Shown here one piece after another: positions 49,331 to 57,406 of a DNA stretch of 64,000 bases. Both the position numbers and the translations under genes were made by a program. The DNA lies in contig CAMCMU010000016.1 of the NCBI GenBank assembly GCA_945876035.1, forward strand, positions 1-64,000. Reading direction: 5' to 3'. Within the stretch, counting starts at the first letter, position 1; each line of letters starts with the position of its first letter. This DNA is from Schlesneria paludicola DSM 18645 (lineage in GTDB: Bacteria > Planctomycetota > Planctomycetia > Planctomycetales > Planctomycetaceae). The notes beneath the pieces are model-generated. The model did no database searches. It was not told the origin of the DNA and was given only the letters and a program-made list of their open reading frames with translations.

Positions 49331-50026
49331 ATGATCAACTTCATGACATTTTTCCTACCGGGGCGATTGCTACAGCCGTTGCTGAAGCCGGTGATCAGAC
49401 TATTTCTGGGTGTTGTTGCCATTCCTTTTTTTCGTCTTTTCGTCCGCCGAGTCGTCAAGGTTCAAGAGATAAACCAGGAACTCGAAAAAGACCTCGAGCA
49501 GTGGTTTCGTGGTGCGTTGTTGTTGTTAATCGCCACGAAAAATATGGAAGAATCCCTGTTCAGTTGGGTGACGCAGGAAACACTCGACGGGCCGCTTTTC
49601 TTGGCCGGGCGATTGCTCTTGGCCATCAGTGTGGTCGAGGGCATGCCCGACCAGTCTTTGTTTGCTTTGATTCATCCTGGACCGCAGCCGCCGAAATTCA
49701 AACAAAAACAAATTGTTTGGAGTTTGATCTGCTACATCCCACAACTGTTCAAAGGAATCATTTGCCAACACCTAAACCGATCATCACCGGTCTTCGCTAT
49801 TCTGGCGGTCTTGGTTGCTGGAAAGATGGGTTGGATCTGCTATGGAATCGCGTTGGCTCAGTATCTGTTGATCGGCCTTGTCACTTCCCGAGACAAGGCC
49901 TTGAATGTCCTTCAAAGATTTGATGCGGCGGTTGATGGACAACGTCAACGACTGGAATCTGAACTGAAACGTCAAACGGAATCTCGAAAACTCAGAGAGG
50001 CAGGCACGCACGAAGGCAAGGTGTAG
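49331..50026 (+). CDS. Membrane protein of unknown function, candidate retron effector
   Basis: A 231-residue protein that I do not recognise. It has a hydrophobic N-terminus (19-38), shorter apolar stretches (57-69, 88-102) and a hydrophobic C-terminal half (128-146 and 154-185, probably two or three membrane helices). It ends in a charged Arg/Glu/Gln-rich tail (about 190-225), possibly coiled coil. It starts 9 nt after the RT stop on the same strand, so it is very likely cotranscribed with it. Membrane effectors are known for some retrons (for example the two-helix protein of Ec48), and this gene is in the right place, but that function is inference only. The ATG at 49331 is preceded by a weak ribosome binding site. 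Confidence 0.7.
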   Translation: MINFMTFFLPGRLLQPLLKPVIRLFLGVVAIPFFRLFVRRVVKVQEINQELEKDLEQWFRGALLLLIATKNMEESLFSWVTQETLDGPLFLAGRLLLAISVVEGMPDQSLFALIHPGPQPPKFKQKQIVWSLICYIPQLFKGIICQHLNRSSPVFAILAVLVAGKMGWICYGIALAQYLLIGLVTSRDKALNVLQRFDAAVDGQRQRLESELKRQTESRKLREAGTHEGKV

Positions 50027-50035
50027 GGTCTACAC
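50021..50035 (+). terminator. Small hairpin at the end of the retron-like operon
   Basis: A perfect 6-bp stem with a 3-nt loop (50021-50026 with 50030-50035) overlaps the stop codon of the membrane protein gene. There is no T-run, so it is weak evidence for a transcript end. Confidence 0.3.
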
Positions 50036-50226
50036 GCACGTGTCGTCTCTCCGATGCGGATCGTAGTGCCCTCTCGATCCTGATCCGGTCGACTCTCGGT
50101 CACGTGTGGAAAGCGGCGGAGGATTGACCGCGTTCCAGTCCCTCTGGAATTTTTCTGAAATTTCGTACACGCCGCCGCGACAGGAGCAAGAGGATCTGGC
50201 TCAACCCGTTTCTGCGTCTCAGCAAT

Positions 50227-51031
50227 ATGCGGGAATTGCCACGTTTCGCTGCATTCCTTTCGGAACCGATCGGTTCCGATGTGGCGATCCTTGGCATTCC
50301 GGATGGCGGGTCAGTGTCATACCGCAGCGGGACTCGGTTTGGACTCCGAGCAATTGGGGCACAATCGTTGTTTCTGTGGGGCTACAACAACGCGCAAAAC
50401 GTCGCGTCCTTGACCCAGCTGAAGATCGTTGATTTGGGGGACGTCGCTGTGGTGCCTCCGGATATTCGGGCGACTCACCGCGCCATTGAACTTGCCGCTA
50501 CTGCGTGCCCATGCCAAGCAATACGGTCTGCCGGCCGTGATTCACTTCGATGCTCATCCGGACACTTGGGACAGCGAGTATTCTGGTCAGCCCGACAGTC
50601 AGGGCACTTCCTTATCAACGCGTCAGAGAGGAAGGGTTGATTGATACTTAGGTCTCTGTGCAACTCGGGATTCGCGGTCCGACGGCTGGTCCACAGGATT
50701 ACACGGAGGCTCTGAAACTCGGGGCACGAATGATGACGCGAGAGGAGTTGCATCGCCGCGACTTTCAGGACGTCCTGCAGGAGATCCATGCAATCGTTGG
50801 AGGCCGAAGGACCTACATCACGCTCGATATTGATGTCATCGATCCGGCCTTTGCGCCAAGTACGGGAACATCGGAAATCGACGGGCTTTCTAAATATGAT
50901 AGTGCCAATGGATTCGCGGTCTGCGTGGGCTGAACTGGATTGGATCTGATCTGGTCAAGGTCTCTCCGCCATTTGATCACTCGGACATCACCGCGATCCT
51001 CGCCGCCAATCGGCCATTTGAATTTCTTTGA
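50227..51031 (+). pseudogene. Decayed agmatinase/arginase-family gene
   Basis: Reading three frames gives a ureohydrolase. Frame 1 starts MRELPRFAAFLSEPIGSDVA and includes ILGIPDGGSVSYRSGTRFG and [15 protein letters not shown] second frame has [20 protein letters not shown] and [16 protein letters not shown] (the manganese motif DAHxD). After another shift and an in-frame TAG follow VQLGIRGPTAGPQDYTEA, TYITLDIDVIDPAFAPSTGT (the second manganese motif) and, after a last shift, DLVKVSPPFDHSDITAI, ending with a stop at 51029-51031. The stretch with the GGDHS metal motif, expected between frames 1 and 2, is missing, so a deletion of about 30 codons joined the frameshifts. The intact enzyme would split agmatine or a related guanidino compound. 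Confidence 0.82.
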
Positions 51032-51258
51032 TTGTTAGTCGCCTAGGCTTGATCCCTTTTTAAATTGATCGCCGGCCCGAGTGACGTGTGTTTTGGGATC
51101 GATCATCAACGCTAGTCGGTCAGAGTCCACAGCTTGGTGATTTCTAGGCCCCGTCCCGAATGTGTCATCGTCATTGCAGTCGGACGTTTTTTCGAGCAGA
51201 CTCAAAAAACTTATTGGCGAACGAGACGTTTTTCATCCGCGCACCAAGGGTCCTTTCC

Positions 51259-52968
51259 ATGAATTCCAGATGTATTCACCATTGGTGTCAATTGCCTTTG
51301 ATCATGCTTGCCGTTTTGCTCATGTCGCAGGCCGTGACAGCGGCGTTCAGACCCAACGTGGTTGTCATTCTCGCAGACGACATGGGATTTTCGGACTTGG
51401 GTTGTTATGGCGGCGAAATCGAGACACCCAATTTGGATCGACTCGCAGAAAACGGTCTGCGGTTCACTCAATTTTACAATACGGCACGGTGTTGTCCGAC
51501 CAGAGCGAGTTTGTTGACCGGGCTCTATCCACATCAAGTCGGTGTCGGACACATGACGCGAGACATGGGTCTGGATGGATATCGAGGAGATTTGAACAAA
51601 ACAGGGGTTACGATTGCTGAAGCTTTGCGCCCCGCCGGCTACAGAAACTACATGCTCGGCAAATGGCATGTCACCCGTCACTCACAGCCCAACGGTCTAA
51701 AACACAACTGGCCAAGGCAACGCGGTTTCGACCGATTTTATGGCACGATCACAGGCGCAGGGTCCTACTTTGATCCGGGTACGCTGACACGTGATGACGA
51801 GATGATTTCGCCATTAGCGGATAAGGAATACTCTCCGGAAACCTATTACTACACAGATGCTCTCAGCGATCACGCTGTCCGCTTTGTTTCGGAGCACGTC
51901 CGTGATCACTCGGAAAAACCCTTCTTTTTATATTTAGCCTACACCGCGGCCCATTGGCCATTACACGCTCTCGCGGTCGACATCGAAAAGCAGAAAGGAA
52001 AATACGATGCGGGTTACGATGCGATTCGAAGCACACGGTTTGAAAAATCCAAAGCGCTCGGTGTGATCGATCCGCGATGGAGTCTGACACCAACAAAAGG
52101 TGTTTGGTCAGAGGTAGAGCACAAACAGTGGGAATTACGCGGGATGGAAGTGTATGCCGCGATGATCGATTCCATGGATCAGGGAATTGGTCGTCTCGTT
52201 GATGAATTAAAACGGTCAGGACAGTTCGATAACACCTTGATTCTGTTTCTTCAGGACAATGGTGGCTGCGCCGAAGACAATGGCCGTTCTGCAACAACCG
52301 TTCGCGGCGAAAAACCAATTCTTCCTACAATTCCCAGGACCGATGTCCTGACCGTCGTGACACCGAAACAGACGCGAGATGGATGGCCCACACTGACGGG
52401 GCCGACAAACATGCCGGGTCCGAGAGACACGTATATGGCCTATGGTGATGCCTGGGCAAACGTCAGCAATACCCCTTTTCGGGAATACAAGCACTGGGTC
52501 CATGAGGGGGGGATTTCCACGCCCCTGATTGCGCATTGGCCCGATCGGATCCACGACACGGGTGCACTCCGGCATCAGCCGGGCCACGTCATCGACATCA
52601 TGGCCACGGCCATCGACATTGCCGGTGCGACATACCCTAACACGTACCAAGGACATCCGATCCGATCACTGGAAGGCCGCAGTTTAGTCAGCGCTTTCGA
52701 CAGCAAACCGATCGACCGTGACGCACTCTTTTGGGAACATGAGGGGAGTCGTGCACTGCGAGTCAGCCAGTGGAAAATTGTCGCAAAAGGGCCGTCCGCG
52801 CCGTGGGAGTTGTACGACCTTGAGGCGGATCGAACGGAAACACACGATCTTGCGTCCTCCGATTCAGATCGCGTGAAATTGATGGTCAGGAAATGGGAGA
52901 CGATCGCTCAACGAACCGGCGCGATCCCGTGGATTTGGACACCACAGTACGAACAACCTGTTGAATAA
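51259..52968 (+). CDS. Exported sulfatase (arylsulfatase family)
   Basis: A 569-residue enzyme hydrolysing a sulfate ester. The signal peptide (about 1-29) precedes the sulfatase domain. Calcium is bound by D40-D41 in ILADDMG. The formylglycine motif is CCPTR at 78-82: Cys78 would be converted to formylglycine by the FGE enzyme before export. LLTGLYPHQVGVGHM and the C-terminal segment PWELYDLEADRTETHDLA are typical. Sulfatases of this kind are numerous in planctomycetes and act on sulfated polysaccharides or glycans; the substrate is unknown. The start at 51259 fits the signal peptide; the longer frame from 51160 does not. The decayed agmatinase gene is just upstream. Confidence 0.93.
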   Translation: MNSRCIHHWCQLPLIMLAVLLMSQAVTAAFRPNVVVILADDMGFSDLGCYGGEIETPNLDRLAENGLRFTQFYNTARCCPTRASLLTGLYPHQVGVGHMTRDMGLDGYRGDLNKTGVTIAEALRPAGYRNYMLGKWHVTRHSQPNGLKHNWPRQRGFDRFYGTITGAGSYFDPGTLTRDDEMISPLADKEYSPETYYYTDALSDHAVRFVSEHVRDHSEKPFFLYLAYTAAHWPLHALAVDIEKQKGKYDAGYDAIRSTRFEKSKALGVIDPRWSLTPTKGVWSEVEHKQWELRGMEVYAAMIDSMDQGIGRLVDELKRSGQFDNTLILFLQDNGGCAEDNGRSATTVRGEKPILPTIPRTDVLTVVTPKQTRDGWPTLTGPTNMPGPRDTYMAYGDAWANVSNTPFREYKHWVHEGGISTPLIAHWPDRIHDTGALRHQPGHVIDIMATAIDIAGATYPNTYQGHPIRSLEGRSLVSAFDSKPIDRDALFWEHEGSRALRVSQWKIVAKGPSAPWELYDLEADRTETHDLASSDSDRVKLMVRKWETIAQRTGAIPWIWTPQYEQPVE

Positions 52969-53110
52969 GGTCTTGAGGCGGGGCGAGGCTCCCGCTAGGC
53001 CGCGATCAACAAGCGACTCGAGCTGCGTCGATTTCAAGAGGCGGAGAGGTGCACTGCTGGAGCGGCCGTTTGGTAGGCAATCCGAGAAAATCAGGGGGGA
53101 GGAATGCATT

Positions 53111-53611
53111 TCATGGTTTCGGCAGATGCGGCGGAGCGAATTTTATTTTTTCGACAAAACGGGCCACTTGTCGCGTTTGAGGATCCAATCGGCCGGTGCA
53201 ATTCGAAATTGCTTTAACGACGTAATGGTAATGCGTCTCAAAGTCGGCATCAATTTCGACCTCAACATCTTTCGTAAGCGGGTTTCCCGGACGGCCAATG
53301 ATTCGCAGAATTTCCTGATTCAGGCGTACGAATGCCGCATCGTCAGTACCCAGATTTTTCGAACCGAGCGTCAGTTGCGTCAACAAACCCTCGCGGTCCG
53401 AACGAAGCCCAACTTTGATTTCCGGCAGGTTCAGTTCTAACGACTGTGTCGAACCGGGAGCAGCAATTGGCAAATTGATGTCGAAGTTTCCTTCGGGAGC
53501 GGTGATCTTCAAATTCAGCATGAAGAAGATCAATAGCAGAAAGACAATGTCGATCATGGGGGCCATGGGAATATCGACTTTTGATGGCGAACTGATTTTG
53601 GCGAGCTTCAT
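53111..53611 (-). CDS. ExbD/TolR-family biopolymer transport protein (second copy)
   Basis: A 166-residue protein with one membrane helix after a short cytoplasmic N-terminus (VDIPMAPMIDIVFLLLIFFML, residues about 13-33) carrying the essential Asp in PMIDIVFLLLIFF. The rest is a periplasmic domain. With an ExbB/TolQ-type partner it forms a proton-driven motor. AAGGGA lies six nt before the ATG at 53611, which makes it a better start than 53617. It is the last gene of the TPR-ExbB-ExbD-ExbD cluster and 47 nt after the first copy. Confidence 0.85.
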   Translation of the reverse strand: MKLAKISSPSKVDIPMAPMIDIVFLLLIFFMLNLKITAPEGNFDINLPIAAPGSTQSLELNLPEIKVGLRSDREGLLTQLTLGSKNLGTDDAAFVRLNQEILRIIGRPGNPLTKDVEVEIDADFETHYHYVVKAISNCTGRLDPQTRQVARFVEKIKFAPPHLPKP

Positions 53612-53658
53612 CCACATTCCCTTTCATTCGGCCGTGCTAACTTGGACTCGAGGGAAAT

Positions 53659-54135
53659 TCATCTGTCGACGGATGTGGCACGCAACGAATACTTCGTAAA
53701 TCCCGTCATCTGACACTTCTTAATCAACTCCTGTACCAGACCGGAAGGGACTTCCGCATCCGCTCGAATTAACACGGTTGTCTCAGCCAAGGCTTGTTTG
53801 CCGTGAGTCTTTTCAATGACGCGTCTCTCCGATTCAAGATCCGGACCAATGTGATCGACCTCAATGTTCCTTTCGTTGTAAAAAATCGTTGGCGTGCGAT
53901 GGATGATCGTGCCATCGATTCTTCTATTAAAACCCAGATTCAGGACGAGTTCGTGTTCGGGTTTCACTTCGGGAGGCTTGGCGAGAATATCGAGGGGAAG
54001 CTTGATTCGCTCATCCGCCTTGGTGTTTTCAAAATTGATCGCGATCATAAAGAATGTCAGTAACTGAAACACCACGTCGATCATCGGTGTCATATCGAGT
54101 TCGACGTGAGTCATGTCCATCTTGCGAGGCTTCAC
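53659..54135 (-). CDS. ExbD/TolR-family biopolymer transport protein (first copy)
   Basis: A 158-residue protein with the same layout: membrane helix LDMTPMIDVVFQLLTFFMIA with the conserved Asp and a periplasmic domain containing LNLGFNRRIDGTI. The start is GTG at 54135 with GGAG seven nt upstream; a TTG at 54162 and an ATG at 54120 are in frame but less likely. It lies directly after the ExbB gene and before the second ExbD gene, so two unlike ExbD proteins could form a mixed motor. Confidence 0.82.
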   Translation of the reverse strand: MKPRKMDMTHVELDMTPMIDVVFQLLTFFMIAINFENTKADERIKLPLDILAKPPEVKPEHELVLNLGFNRRIDGTIIHRTPTIFYNERNIEVDHIGPDLESERRVIEKTHGKQALAETTVLIRADAEVPSGLVQELIKKCQMTGFTKYSLRATSVDR

Positions 54136-54182
54136 CGGATTTCTCCAACTTGAAAAACGCAATTCATCATCACTACGAACGA

Positions 54183-55121
54183 TTACTGCGCGGAGTCACC
54201 TGCAAACTTGGTGTCCGACGGTTTGCCGATGCCTTGAAAGTTCTTCATCAGGTTCGTCGCAACAAACCCACTCTCCATCAGAAATCGAGACAGGCGATTT
54301 CTGTAAAGGGTGTAAAAGATGATCGCGGGTATGGCAACAACCAATCCTTCGAGTGTTGTGAATAGTGCCGTCGCGATACCATCGGCCAAGTCTGACGGTT
54401 TTGGTGACGTGATCGAGGTCGCAATCACCTGAAAGCTCAAAACCATTCCTTGAACGGTTCCCAGTAGACCCAGCATGGGGGCGATCGAGCCGATCAGAGA
54501 CAAATAGCCGATCTTGTGTTCCATCGCCATCGTTTCGTCTTCCGCCACTTCCATCATTCCCGCTTCAGCCTCCTCGTATCCACGCGACAATCGTTCCATC
54601 CCCGCCGTCAGTACTCGACCGATGAACGAGTCGTTTTGTCGGGCAGATTCGTATGCCCCTTGATAATCCTTGGACTGCAATCGCTGTTCAAATTCCTCAA
54701 CAAATGATCCCGGCAAGTAATTGTCTCGGCGCAATTGCAGGCCAATCATCATGATGATTGAGACCATCACAAAGGACACAAGCATGATCAGAAATCCAAA
54801 GATCCCAGACGCACGAATCATCCAGCCGAGAAATGACTCCATCGGTTTCGTGGGATTGGTTTCGCTGCCAGATCCCGGATTTATTTCTGAACCACTGTCG
54901 TCAGACGTTCCCGACGCAGTCGAGTTGATGGTGTCTTGGCCGATACTGACCGACCAAGAACAGGCTATGACGGTGAACGCTAGCAATAGAGTCAAAACCG
55001 GACAGCAGTCGCCGAGTCGATGGGTGCGCTTCAATTCGATCCTCCTCACTGTGTTTTTTCTCCAGAACTGGCGACTCTCGTGGAGTCGAACGCTCTCAGG
55101 AATTGGGAAACGAGTCATCAT
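54183..55121 (-). CDS. MotA/TolQ/ExbB proton channel family protein
   Basis: A 312-residue inner-membrane protein. A signal-like N-terminal helix (residues about 35-60) and a Ser/Gly-rich periplasmic linker precede the core: a helix (about 92-125), a cytoplasmic part with GMERLSRGYEEAEAGM, then the last two helices with IGLIGSIAPMLGLLGTVQGM-like sequence (SLIGSIAPMLGLLGTVQGMV). It pairs with the two ExbD proteins as the proton-conducting part of a Ton/Tol-like motor. The gene is 72 nt downstream of the TPR gene and 48 nt before the first ExbD start on the same strand. Confidence 0.9.
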   Translation of the reverse strand: MMTRFPIPESVRLHESRQFWRKNTVRRIELKRTHRLGDCCPVLTLLLAFTVIACSWSVSIGQDTINSTASGTSDDSGSEINPGSGSETNPTKPMESFLGWMIRASGIFGFLIMLVSFVMVSIIMMIGLQLRRDNYLPGSFVEEFEQRLQSKDYQGAYESARQNDSFIGRVLTAGMERLSRGYEEAEAGMMEVAEDETMAMEHKIGYLSLIGSIAPMLGLLGTVQGMVLSFQVIATSITSPKPSDLADGIATALFTTLEGLVVAIPAIIFYTLYRNRLSRFLMESGFVATNLMKNFQGIGKPSDTKFAGDSAQ

Positions 55122-55192
55122 TGCAGCCTTTGCCGAAAATAGGCAAACCGCAGGGATTCTAAAGCCACAACCGATCTCTGGCTAGCAGGCCA

Positions 55193-56257
55193 CTAGTTGG
55201 TGGGACTGGTCTCAGCCAATTTCTTTCGCCAAACGCTATTCGGATACTTTTGAACAAGTTTCATTTCTGTATCAGTGGCACGATCTGGCAGTTGCACGAG
55301 TTTCCAAACTTTGCTGAGGTTGAATAGGGCCTCCGCATGAAAGTCCGCCTCTTGAGGGAATAAGATATCCACGTGTAAGTAGGCGAGTGCAGCCTCTTTG
55401 CCTCGTCCCAACGTTTGCAATGCATTCCCCTGAAGACAATAGGCCTCGGCTTGGATTGGTCCGTCGTCTGCGGGAGCGTTGTCGGTGATCACTTCCAAGA
55501 TGTTTAACGCTTCTGCGCAGCGTGCCATGACAATCAGCGTGCGAGACTGTCCTAGTAACGCCTCGTATTTGCGAGATTGTTCGATCGTGGAATCAGTTGC
55601 CGCCGTCGCAGCGGCGGCGGAAAATTGTTGGATCGCATCGTCCAGCTTTTTGTCAGCGACTAAAATGCGGGCCAAAAATATTTTGGCGAGCAACTTGTAT
55701 TCGTTCCACGGTGCTTCGGCGACGATGTCAAAGGATTCCTTGGCGCTGGCGAGATCGCCTCGTGCAAGTTGAATCTGACCCAAGAGTCCGACGGACTCGA
55801 AATAGCGAACGTGGTTAGGGCTCGATTTCTGAATAGCCAGCAACGTGTGAATTGCCTCTTGCTGCTTGTCCGGATCAAACAAGGCTAGTCGTGCTGTGGC
55901 TCGGGCGATTGAATAATCAATCTCCGCACGCAATTCATTACTCGGCGTCTTGGTTTCCGCTTTGGATTTGGTATAGCGTTGTAAGGCGGATGCGTACTTG
56001 CCTCCAGTCTCGTCAATATTTCCTAACCTCAAATCACCACTCGCGCCGTCCCATTCGATGGCGGAGATGTCGTTGGCCTGAACGGCTTCCGATTCGCCAA
56101 CCGATTTCTTGACGGTGAATCCCGTCTGGGACATTCCTGTAATTGTGCCCCCCAATTTTTTCCCGTTGCTCTTGCGTGTCACTGTATCAACGGCTGACAA
56201 CTGCGAGGCGAAGAGCATCACCGTGACGACACCAGAAATAAACGGATCTCTTTGCAT
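55193..56257 (-). CDS. Exported TPR-repeat protein
   Basis: A protein of about 354 residues with an N-terminal signal peptide (about 1-24), a beta-rich first part (TRKSNGKKLGGTITGMSQTG) and then several tetratricopeptide-like helical pairs (about 120-350), for example YALQRY-like and LGRGKEAALAYLHV segments. It is probably periplasmic and acts as a binding scaffold for the ExbB/ExbD motor encoded next. A GTG at 56305 gives a longer frame without a signal peptide at its N-terminus, so I prefer the ATG at 56257. The family call is from repeat pattern alone. Confidence 0.72.
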   Translation of the reverse strand: MQRDPFISGVVTVMLFASQLSAVDTVTRKSNGKKLGGTITGMSQTGFTVKKSVGESEAVQANDISAIEWDGASGDLRLGNIDETGGKYASALQRYTKSKAETKTPSNELRAEIDYSIARATARLALFDPDKQQEAIHTLLAIQKSSPNHVRYFESVGLLGQIQLARGDLASAKESFDIVAEAPWNEYKLLAKIFLARILVADKKLDDAIQQFSAAAATAATDSTIEQSRKYEALLGQSRTLIVMARCAEALNILEVITDNAPADDGPIQAEAYCLQGNALQTLGRGKEAALAYLHVDILFPQEADFHAEALFNLSKVWKLVQLPDRATDTEMKLVQKYPNSVWRKKLAETSPTN

Positions 56258-56354
56258 AGCAGCAATATTTTCTTCTTGGTCATCCGGCCGGATGATCTGT
56301 GCCACCGGTATTCAACGAACCGAGACAGCCCCATCCAATCAATCGGCCGACAAC

Positions 56355-57146
56355 TTAGGGAAGGCGGTCGGAGGCTCCCCAGTAATTTTGGGCATCGATC
56401 GCGATCAATTCGTGAAACGATCGGACGACTACTTCGCGTCCGTAATCCAACCCCTCGAACAGTTCGGAATCGACTCCATCAACCGGCCCCTTGGCATGAA
56501 GCATGATTCTAACCTCGTCAAGATCCTCCGCTGTTTGGCCAGAATCATGACGAAATTTGATGGCCAGAGTCCCGCGTTCGGCAGGTAGGGGAAACTCCCA
56601 TCGGCCTTTGTAGCCTTGACTATCAGCATCCCAGACAGCCAACGGCACAGGTTGCCATAACCGAAAGAAGGACCAATCGCCAGTCGTCACCCAGACCGTT
56701 CCTTGCGGAATACGGTTGACGTAGCGGATCGACCAGCGTTTTGGCGAGAGGCGGCGTTCAGTTCCTGGTGTCACTCGCCGAATGGCATCTAAGGCGGTTA
56801 CAAATCCGTCACGAATGGTCTCATATCTCGGATATCGCTCTCCCTGATGCCCAATCCATCCGTATGCAAATCCGCACGATGTCAGTCGCACGGCGCGGTC
56901 ACCCATGACGTTCTCGAGTTGTCGATCATGGCCAGGAGTATCATCCGCGACGGTCTGCCATGAACCGAACCATTCCGCACCGAGAGATTCTCTCAAGGCC
57001 GTTGGATCGACTTCGAATTGCTCAAGGGAATCGACAAAGTCAACGCCCAACCAACATTCAATCAGCGGTGGATGGGCATAGTCTGGCGGTGTCAGGTGCG
57101 AACTACCGCTGACGAAACCGTAACGTACGGGAAGAGTTGTTGGCAT
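56355..57146 (-). CDS. TIGR04255 family protein
   Basis: A 263-residue cytoplasmic protein. The N-terminal YAHPPLIECWLGVDF, the central SPKRWSIRYVNRIPQG and the C-terminal FHELIAIDAQNYWG pattern fit the TIGR04255 family, which is sporadically distributed in bacteria and has no established function. AAGGAT lies just before the ATG at 57146, which rules out the longer frame from 57224. It is upstream of the TPR gene on the same strand, about 100 nt from its start, so it may be in the same unit. Some relatives lie in toxin-antitoxin or defence loci, but nothing shows that here. Confidence 0.68.
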   Translation of the reverse strand: MPTTLPVRYGFVSGSSHLTPPDYAHPPLIECWLGVDFVDSLEQFEVDPTALRESLGAEWFGSWQTVADDTPGHDRQLENVMGDRAVRLTSCGFAYGWIGHQGERYPRYETIRDGFVTALDAIRRVTPGTERRLSPKRWSIRYVNRIPQGTVWVTTGDWSFFRLWQPVPLAVWDADSQGYKGRWEFPLPAERGTLAIKFRHDSGQTAEDLDEVRIMLHAKGPVDGVDSELFEGLDYGREVVVRSFHELIAIDAQNYWGASDRLP

Positions 57147-57406
57147 ACAGATCCTTGTCACAGGGGATCGCGAACAGCCACGCGCTGTTGCCACGGCTTG
57201 GAATCCAACGAGGCTAAACAACAAGGCAGCGGTCGTTGAACGGGTCGAAAAAAATATCTTGTGTGTGTTGGTTCACTCTACTGGATATCCCGAGTGGTTT
57301 CCAGAATCGATTTTCTTGGACGACGAAAACATGTGTTGACATCTGCCGCGGAACGCGGCAAGCAGCCGACACATTCCGCAACCTCATTTAAAAAAGGCTT
57401 TGGAAT

